From Mansonella perstans (taxonomy: Eukaryota; Nematoda; Chromadorea; Rhabditida; Onchocercidae): DNA of 64,000 nucleotides. The translations under genes were made by a program, and so were the position numbers. Shown here one piece after another: positions 13,806 through 32,800 of the stretch; position 1 is the first letter of the stretch; each line of letters starts with the position of its first letter. The stretch spans positions 496,001 through 560,000 of the forward strand of contig JBAMDO010000562.1 in assembly GCA_037074765.1 (NCBI GenBank). Direction: 5' to 3'. The notes beneath the pieces were generated by a model. It was not told the origin of the DNA. It was given only the letters and a program-made list of their open reading frames with translations, and did not search any database.

Positions 13806-16233
13806 TGATGTTTTATAACAAAAAAATTATTCCTTGTTTGTAGGATAGGAGATTTAAACTATCACTTGCTGCAATCTTTCAAAAAATTCCCATTCTTAAA
13901 GTTCTAGTCAGTTTCATGGAATCAAGTATGGCTACTATATGCATGGTAAAAAATTACCCTGGAATCTGTATTAAAATTAAAAAACATGATAAGCCTTAAA
14001 ATACTTCCGCATTTGTTTAGAAAAGTGTTTTAGCACCTGATTTTCTTTTCTGTTTTTTATGGAGATATTATCTCATCATCATCTTAGAATGTCAGTTCGC
14101 TTCAGTTTTGGGTCCTTCATTTTCAGTGCTAACTCATCAGCTCCCCATTCATTTCCTTCAAAATATCCATGCCGATTTCCTGTACTTTACCCTGAAAAAA
14201 ACTGTGAAAATCGGTTATGGAACAGTGACAAAATTAATATTTATTTTGTAAAATTGCACATTTTTATTGGCTGATTGTTCATGACAATGATGGTCTCGTT
14301 CAAAGATTTTGATTTCGTTTAGGTTCGTACTTGTTTCTAAACCTGTGATAGATTTATCATGCAAGGTTTGGCTTCAAATAAATTATGAATTGGTCCGACA
14401 CCAAGATTTTTGAAAATCTGGCTAAAATTCGGAAACGAATGTAACTACAATGAAATCGTAACGTAGTCCCTAGTCTCGATTTTCGTAGCAATCTAAAACT
14501 TCATAGTAATCTAAACTTGATTGGGCTGGTTGAAAGCAAGAAATTATGATTTCTCATCTCAGTAGATGAAAATGTTGTTGAACTGATCTAACATCATCAA
14601 ACAGCAAATGTTTCTCTCAGTAACTCTGTATTCTCTTTTTCATTAGTGATGAGGATTCAATCTTTGAAGAACTTTAAATTCTGCAAATTATCCATAATGC
14701 TAAGAAATGAGGAATTTTTTGGAGAATTCCAAACTGCAATCAGAAAATGTTAATCTACCCTACAGGTCAAATTCTACACAGCTTTCGTTTGCTGTTTGTA
14801 TATCAATCACTGTATAATAAATAAAATTTTCCACCATAGCTGTGTACGTAGATCTAGGTATTTTAAATGTCACGTTAACCAAACTGTTGTCGGGAAAGTT
14901 TTTGTCTCGTGGCATAGTCGAATCTCAAACTTGGTTAATTAAACCGTTGTGTTGAGTTGAGCTGCGTTGAATTGTGTTCGCACCTCAAACTTGGGTAATT
15001 AAACTGTTGTGTTGAGTTGAGCTGCGTTGAATTGTGTTCGCACCTCAAACTTGGGTACTATAGGCGGAGAAAGGAGTCGTCATGAGCTGAATTAAAAGAA
15101 ACTTAAGCTCATCAAAAGAGCGAAATCCTTTGTAAAGACAAACTTGATTTAAAAGGCACAATACATTGCATGTAAGCATAATCATCAAACAAAAGATTTT
15201 ATGACACAGTTACACAATGGCTTTGTTTAATAAGATGTTACTACAGCTGCCTCTTTGTTAGTTTATGGTAGGAAAGAGGATTGACAACTTATAATTGGAT
15301 GTGAGGTTAGACTGTGAGGTTAGACTGCAACAAAGAAATAGGAAATTAATCTTAACATCATAAAATTAACATAAAGACATTAATACAATTAGATTTATTG
15401 GCCTATTGGAATTTTCGCTTTATGAATTTCGCGATAACTGTATCTTATTGTTTTGAAAGAGAAAGGATAATCATTTTCACATACTTCGAGCTCTTTTTTC
15501 TCCTTACTCAGAAAACTATTAATTTCAAATATCACATTAGCTACACAAGAATATAAATGATGTTTTCTTTGGAGTGCTTTGAAGTTTCTGGATTAGTGAA
15601 ACTATCATTAGAATACATGAGGCATCATGAACAACAAATCACCACAAAAAAAAAACCAAATCATGAAAGCAACTAGAATCTACCAGAATCGGAATAACGC
15701 GAATCAAAAATACAAAAAAACCAAAGGAAATACAGTTTTGTTACAAAAAATTAAACGTAATCACAGAGTAACTATGATAGATGTAATAAAGAATACATCT
15801 TGTGTCTACCCCTAGAACAGTGGCTGAATTTTTTGAGGATTACATCGACTGTTTTTCTCCTGATTTATTCATCGAATTCTTCAAAATTCATTTCTGCTAA
15901 ATACTAATAATAAGGATATGTTGCTAGAAGCAAATGGTGTAAGCGTTCATATTAAACCATTTCAGATTTAATCAAATCATTACTTCAGCAAATGATTTTG
16001 AAATGCCAAAACATGAAAATGGAAATATACAGGAATAAAAATATCACAGAAATGAAATCAAGACGTTTTTTGACGTAATAATCAGTCGCAAAAATTCGGA
16101 GTAGTCACAAACAATATGTGCAAAACATCAAATTGTCATTATTTTTTCATCTTATCTCTACAGATACTACATAATGAAGCGAACGAGCCTACATAAAATT
16201 TGCGGTTTTAAATGAAAAAAACAATTTTATCTT
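13806..16233. other. Intergenic region between convergent genes
   Basis: About 2.4 kb between the 3' ends of the PH-domain gene and aconitase. It holds the 60-bp tandem repeat at 14924-15057 and AT-rich sequence. Short open frames at 14059-14274 (+) and 15627-15815 (+) have low-complexity translations without splice or family support. No RNA gene recognised. Confidence 0.7.
14924..15057 (+). repeat. 60-bp tandem repeat, about 2.2 copies
   Basis: The blocks 14941-15000 and 15001-15060 are nearly identical and a partial copy precedes them. The unit contains gttgagttgagctgcgttga followed by a ctcaaacttggg motif. A diverged relative of the same unit occurs at about 22440-22500, so this is a dispersed family and not only a local slip. 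Confidence 0.85.
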
Positions 16234-21624
<5,391 letters not shown>

Positions 21625-21655
21625 TTGCCAATAGAATGACGAATTGAATGCAATT

Positions 21656-21657
21656 CT
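21656..21657 (-). promoter_or_regulatory. Probable spliced-leader acceptor of aconitase
   Basis: On the minus strand the sequence AATTTTAG ends here, 31 bases before the aconitase ATG at 21624. A good acceptor directly upstream of a start, with no obvious upstream coding exon, is the usual look of a trans-splice site in nematodes. A cis-spliced 5' UTR exon is the alternative. Confidence 0.4.
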
Positions 21658-21859
21658 AAAATTTTGGAATTAAAATCGGAAAGAGCAAAAGAAATGTAGA
21701 TCATTTTGATAACAGGAAGACACTAGGAAGTAACTGCACACAAGAAATTCATCGAAACAAGCTTAAGATTTGACAAAATTATCCTATGTATCAAAATTTT
21801 CAAAAGCTATAAACTTATCATTATTTTAGAATATTATACAGATCTATCTCATTTCACAG

Positions 21860-21951
21860 TTCCTTCATTTCTCTTAACAACAACAACAACAACAACAACT
21901 CTTTTTTCCCTCATTTCTCTCAGCAACAACAACAACAACAACAATAACAAC
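21860..21951 (+). repeat. Twin (AAC)n microsatellites in a duplicated block
   Basis: AAC runs at about 21876-21899 and 21924-21951 are each preceded by a tcatttctct-type segment, so an approximately 48-base block containing the trinucleotide run appears to have been duplicated. Confidence 0.85.
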
Positions 21952-22439
21952 TTTTTCACTAAACTTATGGGACATGAACCTCACATTACCTGATATACCA
22001 CATAAAGAATGCAAAATACGAAACAGATCAAATGAATCAACAATTATAGCGTTCCAATCAATATTTTATATTTCTCATACAAGCAATAGGAATCAGAAAA
22101 CAGTTGTCGAAAATCGGTAAACGTCCCGCTAAATCTCTATGACTACTCATTGACGACGTTAAAATTATTATCATCAATTTTTCTCGCTGTATTCTTTCTT
22201 TGCTATATATCTAACAATCTCTCTTCTTCTCTCATTTCAATCAACAACAATATCGCATAATTTATTCTCTTTCTAAATTTCTAACCAATGTGAAAATCCC
22301 ACACCGTTTACTTCAACTCTATGTGTTTTTCTATGTTCTCATTATCGATAAAAAAAAAAAACAAAATTTCAATCGTGAACTTTTTGTGAGAGGTCAATTA
22401 TTAACCAATATTATTCAACGTTTAGATCAGGGATTATTG

Positions 22440-22500
22440 TGTGGGAGTTGAATTGAGTTGGATTGAATTGCGGAAGCACCTCAAACTTGGATAATCAAAT
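22440..22500 (+). repeat. Diverged copy of the 14.9-kb 60-bp repeat
   Basis: The order gttgaattgagttggattga, then a gcacctcaaacttgg motif, matches the unit at 14941-15060 (gttgagttgagctgcgttga ... gcacctcaaacttgg) with a few substitutions and indels, in the same orientation. Confidence 0.7.
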
Positions 22501-22627
22501 CAATGTGAATGAATACTAAGGGACACACTAAGGGATACTTTTTGAGGCAATTGAGTAGGAATTTCATGTTTATCTTCACCTCTGTACTACTCTATGCTGG
22601 ACATTAGCCTTAGTGAGTCTTTGTGCT

Positions 22628-22867
22628 GAAACTGCCGATGTACCGTGGTATATTGAAATTGCCGATGTACAGTGGTATATTGAAATTGCCGATGTACCGT
22701 GGTATATTGAAATTGCCGATGTACAGTGGTATATTGAAATTGCCAATGTACCGTGGTATATTGAAATTGCCGATGTACCGTGGTATTGAAACTGCCAATG
22801 TACCGTGGTATATTGAAACTGCCGATATACCGAGGTATATTGAAATGCCGATGTACTGTTGGTATTT
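22628..22867 (+). repeat. 27-bp minisatellite, about 9 copies
   Basis: Unit of 27 bases with the core gccgatgtaccgtggtatat. Copies 1-4 alternate between ACCG and ACAG variants, suggesting a two-unit higher-order repeat; later copies drift. Since 27 is a multiple of 3, both strands are open and encode 9-residue repeats (LKLPMYRGI on plus, GNFNIPRYI on minus), most likely without coding meaning. Confidence 0.9.
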
Positions 22868-23887
22868 CGATAAAATTATCACATTGTTATGAGCAGTGCG
22901 ATGTCGAAAAAAACTGATACCATTTAACATTTAATTTTAATGGCGCCAGAGAAAGTGTCCCCATTGATTACAATTATTGTCATCTATGCTGTCACTATCA
23001 TAACATTTTTTATTCGTGTATTAATAGCAGAATAGAATGGGAACGTCCGGCCAATTTTTTTCATTTTAAATATAGGGCCTATGATGGGCCATGTGGCTTC
23101 CGTCTATTGTTTGTAAAAGGTCCTATTGACTTGAAAAATCTTGAATAAGAAATATTGAATCCGGAATTTCAGAACTCCAGATGGGTATCGTAAGGAAAAC
23201 TGAGTGGAATGATGTGCTGAAGAAAAATCCAGAAAATGCTTGTCAGTGTTCATTCATCAAAATTGCAGAAAAATCATTGCCTTGAAGTATTGTCCTTTTC
23301 GGAATCCTTTATGAATGTCATCCTGATTCAGAGATGTTTTAACTTGATTTAATCATTAGTATTTTTCACACATAATTTTTATATATTAACAACTGATATG
23401 TATGAATAGCCAAGTTAACAATTAAATTAGGTGTGTTGATACTCAGCAAAAACCTCCTAGGCTTATGAGATTTCATTAAATTAAACTGGTTAAAATGTCG
23501 ATCATATTACTGAAATCAGTGCTGAAAATAAGTTCACCTCAGTTTAACTACTTCTCCTTATTTATTAAAAAGAATTTTTAAAGAAATCAGTTAAATCAAA
23601 TTATCATGAGATCTCTTAATCTCAATGTGGAATACATTAATCGAAAGAAATTTTTGCCAAAATTTGCATATTTTTCTTGCATATCTGCACCTTTTCAGGT
23701 ATAATTTAAGTTGATCTGGAGATTTTATTGTTCAGGTGACACTATAACAACCTAACAAAGTGAAGTTATAGTTTATATCGCAAACTTGAAGTCTCCAACG
23801 TAGTTATTCTGGAGATTCTTGAATCTTTGCGCAGAACTCCCGAATAATATTACTGCTTCTTAAAAGAAATAATTCCGCTTTTCAGTT

Positions 23888-26800
23888 TTAGAATGGAAGC
23901 AACAAATGTGAGTGTACATAATAGTAGGCAAGTTGCGCAAAACAGTACTGTTTCCACATCTGACTTCCTCTCCAACGTCCTCCTAGAAATCGAACTGCTC
24001 CTTTAAAGTTTTAAAATCTGTAAAATTGTATAGAAAATCAGAAATTACCTCTGATATCATAGATAATAATAAAAAGCGTTGTTTTCTTTGGAAGAAAAAT
24101 TCTTTTGAAAAAGATAAGTCTGTATAAGTTGTGATTTACTAGTGGCTTAAGATTCCAATGAACCTGTGTTGAAGGGACGGTAACGCTGTTGCTGAAGCCC
24201 CTTTAATCAAACATTTACGAATAACGGGAAAAAAAAGTATGAAGATGAAGTTACTTACCAGTTGCCGATGTTTGTGCCTTCCCGATATCTGAAATTGATA
24301 ATTGGTAAGAGTTCGATGACATAAAAATCACCAAGTCTTTGTAGATTTTATCAGGTTTAATCAGCAAATTTAAAATCATATATTAAGTTTTTCGATTTCG
24401 GAAAATCCGACTGTTAAAAAAAAAGCTATCAAAAGTATTTTTCCAAAAAAAAGAAAAAGGTAATTTGAGATTCTCCAAGTGTAAATCATTCCAAAAAGAA
24501 TTTCAGCTTTGTCTAGCATAAACATTCTTGAGGTTTTTTGGTCTATTCATTTTTTTCTTTAAAACTTGTTCTTAGAACTAACAAATGAAATTGTGACTGT
24601 ATGTTTTGTATAATGTACTATCAGCTGTAGTCAGGACTATTTTGCTTTCCATGCGATAGTTTTATGCAGGTGCAGTCTCTGTCTGTTTTTTTTCATTTCT
24701 TTGAAAAGCAATTTCTAACTTGTTTACATTTCCTTAAACGATTATAAAAAGAAATTTGTTTCCATACAATGACTTTCATGACGATTTTACTGTAAAACAT
24801 ACTTTTTGTTGGGGATAGATGTAAACTTGAAATTAAAAATTTGAGAAATTTCGAAATATTTTTCACGCATCACCAGAATATACTTTCATTTGATTTTTTT
24901 AAAGTATAGTTGTATAATGTCAAAGTGCAATGGAACAAGTAATCAGACATTAAAATCGCGGAATTAAATTAGACTTATTCCGGTAACTAGCTCATTATAA
25001 GAGTTGAAGACATAATTTTCTCCTAAGATATGGGATTGAATCCTACAGTTATGTTACTAATAAAGCATACCTATGCTAAATGAATAACTTATCTGTTTCG
25101 AAACTGAGAAAGAAAAGGACAAGGGTAATTAATAGATAATAATGCGGAAGGGCTTTAAATGATTTGATGGAGGATGCAATTAGAAATAACTGAGTTATGG
25201 AATTCTTTTTGCGGACTCATATGGCAATCCATGCTTCTTAATAATCAACAAAAGTACACTAATAACATGCAACATACTATGAGGAATCACTATCATTATC
25301 AACATGCACACCTTTTTGATGCAGATCTTGTTCATAAGCATAGTTGTTGCTATCCGTAAGAGGCAATAGTTGGGAAGAATGTGTTGAAAGCAATTCTCCT
25401 GAGTATGGTTGAATTTGGAATGGTGTAGCTGGTTTTCTCATAGAACCAGATGGATTTTGTTGTAATTCATAATGAGATACGACAGAGTGATTATCGTCAT
25501 AGCTACCGTCACCAGTGTTGCTCTCACCACTATCATCATCGTCATCGCCGCCATTATCATCATCCGGATATCCGGAACCTAGAAACAACGGGAATACTGA
25601 TGTCGCAGCGGCAACACCCAAGAATTAAAGGTTATTATAAAGGAGGATGCCAGTCAGTGTAAGTGTAAATCCGATTTCAAAAATTACAATGATTAATCGT
25701 ATTTGATTAATTAACTGGATCTAATAATTTATTTTCCATTGGAAACAAGGAAATTATCCTTTCATCATTCTTTATACCGTGAAAATCCTGTTATACATGC
25801 AACAAACTCTGAACTCATTTCAGAGGTCATTTTGTTCTACTGTTAATTTTGCTTTCAATCGACAAGTGAAACGTTATTTCATGCGTTGGTTGAAGTTACT
25901 GGAATGTTTATAGTTGATAGTTTCATGCAAAATGTTTGCAAAATCAAAATAAATGAGTGCACATGCAAAGGACGAGTCAGTTATAAGTCTGTAAAAATTT
26001 CCAAAAACTTTGAACAGTTCAAGTTAACTTGAACAGGTAAATTTGTCTTATTCCATTACTTTCTACTTCACAAAGTTTTATGCTCCTCATGTTTTTACGG
26101 CTCTGCTGTCTTGTCCTTTTTGCCGCAAGTGAAGAAATTTCTCAACAAAGATTCTTAGATTGGTAAAGAGACCATGATTGTTCTAAAAATCGTAATTCAC
26201 TATGCTACGAGCATCATTTTGCGCATTCTTCGAGTCAATTCAGAGTCAATAGAAAGAGTCAATTCAAAGTGTTCTTCAAATTTGTGAAACAAATAAAAAT
26301 GTAAATAAAAAAATAAAGAAATAAAGAAATGACAAGCCTTCATTGATTGCCGCAAATTTTCCTTCTGAAAAAATGAGTATATCGTTAAATAGTACAAAAA
26401 CTTTATGATAAACTGTAAGAGATTGTCAGTTGAATTGAAATTCAAATTTGAGAACATGTAGAAGTTAGATTCATTCAAATCCTAATTTTATTTAATTCTT
26501 TTTTCAAATAGCAATGTTGAAAAAGTAAAGCGAACAATGCACAAGCAGCAATTTACATGCTTTCATTTAACTTTATTTTTCGTTTTCTGAAAAGGTTGCG
26601 ACAAGCTTTTCAATTTCAATTTTTCAAATTCACAAATTTTTACCTTTCACAGTGATATCAGCCAAATGCTCGCCATTGTCATTTATCGCAATACATCGAT
26701 ATGTGCCAAATTCATTTTTGCTAACATTTTTGATGGTCAAAATATGAACGCTACGATATTTTTCTGATATTTGATTTGACTAGAAAGATTAGCTTCGAAG

Positions 26801-29800
26801 TTTGAATATCTTTAGATTGTTTCAACTGAATTTAACATTTAAATTCTTTGTCCCCGATTATTTTTTGTCACATATGGAACAAATTTTTTCACAAACTTAC
26901 TGGCAAGTTTTGAAGGAATAAAAAGTTTTCAGGCTTTGACCTTTTCAGGCAAAACGCAATTTCCATAAAGCCGTCCGTCAGCCGAAAACACAAAAAAGAA
27001 TCGAAATGATTAACTTTCTAGCTTACAAATGAAAATTTTAACGAATCGAATATTGCTTGTCCATCCTTTCTCCATTTTACTGAAGGACTAGGCCAAGCTT
27101 CTGCATTGCAAACCAAGCTAACTTGTCCGCCCAGTGCGACTTGAACGATTTCGGCCTGCGGCGCAACTGTTGGTTTAACTGAAACACCTCAAAACGGTGT
27201 TTTTTGATATTTTAAAAGAGTGCTTAATCAGAATTTTGAACGCCTGTGTTATTTTTCATTGCGCTTTTCCGCCTTACTTATTTTTGCTTCAAAAGGAATC
27301 AGCAAAATATTATTCTTCAACATTCAACAAATGTCGAGAGATCTATCTCCTCCGTCCCATAAATCTTAAAACAGATCTCAGGATAACATTATGAGAAGCA
27401 GTTTGAACAATTTTCATTATTATTGACATACATGTAACATGAAGTTTCACTCTCCATGACTCATCAGGTGCTATACCATTACTTGCAACGCAAATATATT
27501 CGCCCATATGTTTGCGACTTACTTTAATAATTGTCATATTGGAACCTTTGAATACGCTTGCTGAAATGAATTTTGATTATATGTTTTAGCCTGCTTACTG
27601 TCCTGCTTACTTTTACTTAATGTCCTGCTTACTTTTACTTTCTTAAAATCTCATATGATAATCAAGCCATTATGATTTCCAAAAGAAGTTTCATTAACCT
27701 CCATAACCAGTAGCTCCATTAAGACCGATAATTTGTCGATCTTGCCTCCTCCAAATGACAGCTGGTGGTGGTTCACCAAATGCTCGACATGACAAAGTAA
27801 CATTTTGTCCCTCACGCACCTCTACAGCCGTTGCTGTTGTTCGAGCTATATATGGTGGCACTGAAGATTTACTTTAAATAAACGAATTTTTAAAGCGATA
27901 GCATTTTTTCCAGAATTTCCTTAGATATGTTAATCACGTATATCATGTAGAAGATCAATCAGACATTCAAAGAAATACTGGCCAGGTTAAAAAAATTAAA
28001 GCTAATATTAAAGATAATTGCGAATGACAAGCATAATTATTTAAGCTATTCGTATAAACTAGTGTCAAAAGCGCCAACTATGAATTGTCATTTATTTTTA
28101 ACTCTTTTAATTACTAAATTTGCGCCTATTTGATTATTTATTCATAGAATGCAATTTAGATATTTTCGCTAAAACTTTATCAAAATCGAAATCTCATGCA
28201 AGATTTCTTTCAGTCATGTACATAATTTTATCTTAGGATTAATTACTGATAATTTGAATGCTCAAGTGTTGATCAGAATTGATAAATAATTTAGTTACAT
28301 ATTTAACTGTTCCCATTAACAGGTCATTTAAGCTGCCTTCACCTTTTCATTGTTTAACTAATTCAATGGCAAACTCATTCTAGCAGCTGGCAGTACCTAC
28401 CGCTCTCTTTAATAATTTATCTGTTCCTTTCTCCTTCTTCAACCCAATATATTTTGTTTACATTGTGTTTATTATTGAACAAATTTGACCCTTTGTAAAA
28501 TATGCATGAAAGAAGAAAGTGGGGAAAGGAGAAAATGGATTTCACCGGAAATGATTCCCACGGCTGAAAGAGAGGAATAGAATCCCTTTCAAAACAGCAA
28601 TCAACAAATCAAAAGCAATAGATATCAGGAAGATAAATTAATAAGCTCTAATGGATTTCAAGCTTTGAAGTGGGATTGAGAAAATGTCAGCTGATATTTG
28701 TTCATGAAATAAGAAAGGAAAGGGGTCGCAAAGATGATTGATAATCTCGCCCACCCTTTACTACTACTTTTCTTGAAAGTTAATCCCTTCCTTTCATGGT
28801 TCAGTTAACATCTGGCGGTATTATCAGTGTATTTCATCACCGTCCTTGGTACCATTAAAACTGACAATATTAATTTATTGCTAACTTCTTCCGTACCGTT
28901 AGAGCTTTACCTTTGAGACGAAGATAACCAGTTTTTGAAAGTACTGGATCTGTATTTAATTGGCACGAGTATCCACCTACATCACTTTCCTAAAATGGAC
29001 GCTTTTGGATAATAGAATGGACAAGAGCAGTTGAATATAAAATTCAAATATTATTTAATGTAAAAGGTAGAAGTTTAGCCTAACTTGTACATCCTTGATA
29101 ATCAAAATCCATTCGTTGCCTTTCATTGGCCGTCTAATTTCGTATTTGTGTAGTTGCCGGAATACCTTAAATTTAGTTGAAAAGCTTGTATTTGAATTGG
29201 AATATTCCATTCGATGGTAAATTAAAAAACAATGCAAGCACTGTAACAAACCTTTTCATCGAAAGCGATTAACGTTGGTGGCGTATCTGCTCGAGCAAAT
29301 GCTACCTGCAAAAAAGAGATGCACTTTGAACCTAAAAAATTTGATCCGATCCAAGGCTTAGTTTTACTTCCACTAACAACTGATCAGGCTGCTCAACTGA
29401 TAATAAACTCATTTTACTGTTTCTTCCATAGCCTGCGGATGCATCAGTAGCACATTTAGTTTAAATATCATATATTCTGTAATAGATTCGCTAATTTAAG
29501 TATAATCAATCATCAGTTCGTCCACAATTGCAACAGTGAAGTAGAATAACGGCTTTTTTGAACACAGCTACATACGATATCAGGTTTTTAGCCTTGTTTT
29601 TTTTTTTTTTTTTTTTTTTAGAGCTTCAAGAAATTCTTAAAAGTTGGGCTGAAATTTTTCATATTCTAGAAAAATTGACAAATTTTTGAAAACCTATCAA
29701 ATTCGATCTCAATTATAATTTTTCTTATTTTCGCTTCCTGTTTTTGAAATTAGGGATGTGAAGAGCTTTGTAGGGACTAAAATGATACCATATGTTTGTC

Positions 29801-32800
29801 AGGCTTAGATATCTGACACTTGAATTCAATATCTTCACCTTTGGTTGCAGTGACATTCTCCATCACAGGTTCAACAAATTTCGGCGTTGAATGTCTAGCG
29901 CTTACTGCAATAGAACTTTTCGCGGAATTTTAGAGAAATTTTGTTAGGGGACATTGCATAGAGTTTCTTTTTCAATTTGAAATTTGAAATGAATTTTTTA
30001 ATGAAAAAGAATATTACAATCGTGGAAGCACATGATTATATTATCCCTTTCATCATGAATCCTTCCAATTTGATAATAGTAAATTACTTTCGAACGTTCT
30101 TCTTAGTGGATCTCTTGCAATGAAAAAAATTGCAAAAATGCTTTTATGTCATTAAATTTGCCTAAGCGATTTTCATCACTGTCAATTTCCTGAGGGTAAG
30201 ATGGAGAGGAATAGAAATAAATTAGCTAAATCAAATTGAATCACCATTAAGTTCCTATTCGCATAAAAGAATCGATTAAAAAAAAGATTTCTGAGTTGAA
30301 ATATTTTCTTTTCTTCCTCTTTATGCTTCGAAAGTAAGTCATTGACAAGATGATCTAAAATTGGTATAGTTTTTTATCAAACGAAGATTCAAAATGCTAC
30401 TTCTAGAGACAATTACTTCAATTGATTTCGTTGAGAACACTGAAAAAGTTACGAATAAGTTTGTTGTAGAAAATAAGATTATATAGTTACACTTGTAATA
30501 ACGATGATGGCTAGGATTCAGAATGGATTTAATGTCTTACGTGAAACTATCTCCATATGGAAATTACAACATTTCTTCTTGCAATAACAAACTTAAGTTG
30601 TTCACTTGTCGCTTACTTATCTGTTCTCATTGTTAATTAAACTTTCACTTCATTAAATAAACCCGATATTCCCCTTTTTTTTTGTTGGTTCAATCAGCAT
30701 TAAATACCTTGAAAAATAGTTCGTGAACGAAACAGTCCAAATATTTGAAATTATTAATAATTCAAAGTGGCAACTTTCAAGACGATGTTGCAAAGTAAAG
30801 TAAGGATAATGATCGTAATTTGCTCGCAGTAGCAATAATGTTGGTAAGTGGTAATGATCAATCAATTCGTCTTTTCTGATTAATTTATTTTTTTCTGCAA
30901 TTCTGCTACTTCAAAAGAATAAATTGAAAAAAGTTAATAACTAACAATTAGAAATTAAGGATATTAAAACATATGATATTATTTCCTTCGTGATTTTACA
31001 ACTAATTAGAAACTTTTGCCTACTTTTCATTTTAGAAACACTAATTTTTTCAATTCAACCTTTCACAGTTGCTTTTAATCTAAGCATTGATCTATTCTGT
31101 GCATGTCACTTCCAATTACATCTTCTTTCTTGTGAAATTGAAAGAAATTTGACAAATGCTCTAAGCTTCAAGCTTTTATAAAAAAATTCGTGTAATTTGC
31201 CTGAGAAATTGGATCTAATAGAAAAGTTGAAGAAGAGACATCCGTGTAATGCAATGGTGGCAGTTCATTATCCTAAATATCATAAGTTGAACTTTTCTGA
31301 ATGTTATTGTCTTTTAGTGCAAGAAAAAATAAAAAATTAAGAAAAAAATGGTAAGAAATGCATGCTTAAATAGAACTTCGCAGAAACTTGATTTTTTGGT
31401 GAAAAAAGTATTCGTCTCATAAGACGCAAGTGGAAATTTCGTCCGTGAAGAAATGCATTGATTAACAGATTCATTTGATTATTCGTTTCAGAAATCTGAT
31501 GTTCGTGGATAAAAGTTGTCAAAGTTCGGTGAAAATTTTCTCAGCGTTGAGTGCTTAATTATAATCGCTGTAACAAGCAACGTAAAAAATTGTTCCATGT
31601 CGAATGGATTGTTTTCTTTTGGAAAGGGATTTTCGAAAAACATTTTTTATCCCTCTCATGTTTTATTCTTGAAGTTTAATATTTCTTCCCTTATAAATAA
31701 TAACAAAGCACTTGCTAAAAATAACATGAGGTAATGCAACAGTTTTTTGAAAAATGATCAGAATTTGCAAAAAATGAAGTGGTTTAATTTGATGTCGTAT
31801 TGTTGATAAATAGTTTGGTTTTTTTTATCGTTAACATATCAGGATGGTTTGGTGATATTATCAAAGTATCAACAGATATAATGATATTTTCTTATTCTCA
31901 TAATTCTCATAAAAATAAAACAAAAAATTAGAGGCAACAATAAAATGAAGTGATAGATACCACTTTGAAGAGAAAATTTTTTGGGATAAGAGCTAGTAGG
32001 AAGAGTTAATAACTTAATAAATCCATTTTCTCAATTAAACATGAAGAACTAGTTATTAAAAATATGTGTGCTCATAGATCCGTAAGATTCTATGAAATTT
32101 GGCTTCTATTATCGTATAACTCAGGATGAAAAAAGAGCACAAGCAGAGAGGACGTCATTTTGTTATTACCATTGGATTTCATCGTCAAGATTTCATCAAA
32201 TTTATCAAAAGCTGCTAAATTTATTCACTATACTGGATTAAAAATAATCAGCATGTTTGTAGATATTTATAAGCTTCACAATCCTTCAATATATTCAAAT
32301 TATTGTTCATACGACGCAATAATAAATGATATATATCTTGCTTTTCATAACTTCCGCAAATCTGATTTCAATTCAAAATTATTAGAATCTAAATTTACTC
32401 TTTCATGTTAGTCATGAAGAAGAGATTAGTTACAATTCACTTATTATATGCAGATTGTGACGATGGCAATAGTAAATGTTAGTTGGAATGCATAACGAAA
32501 CTATCATATCAAAATGCTTCACTCCCTTGTGATGGTCATCGTTCTTGCAAAAAAAACTTTGAGCATGATGATGTCCATTTTAATCATTCAGACTTCATCG
32601 CAAATGCATAATCCCAATGGAAAAGTAAATTTTATTCGAAAGAAGTATGTAATTCATTGCATGCACATATAGAGTTTAAATGCTACTGATCACATCTATT
32701 GCATGCTCAGTATAACTGCAATTTCACCAGAATAGAGAAGAGATGAATCTAAATCCCTAGGTCAAAACATGATGATGACCATTGCAAAGCCATAATAGTT

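Larger units (their letters stand above)
21658..23887. other. Intergenic region upstream of aconitase, repeat-rich
   Basis: Contains twin AAC microsatellites (21860-21951), a relative of the 60-bp repeat (22440-22500) and a 27-bp minisatellite (22628-22867). The open frames here on both strands are products of the minisatellite. No conserved gene seen; the aconitase promoter should lie in the first few hundred bases. Confidence 0.65.

Noticed and set aside
14059..14274. 71-codon plus-strand ORF after the PH-domain gene
   Set aside because: No conserved motif and no phase-compatible upstream donor; the gene already ends at 13798 with AATAAA.
15627..15815. 62-codon plus-strand ORF
   Set aside because: Lys/Asn/Gln-rich translation of A-rich DNA with no splice signals or family resemblance.
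30653..30865. 70-codon minus-strand ORF in the first rig-5 intron
   Set aside because: No signal peptide or Ig sequence, and phase does not fit the exon at 29789-29904; the signal exon at 33156-33201 does.
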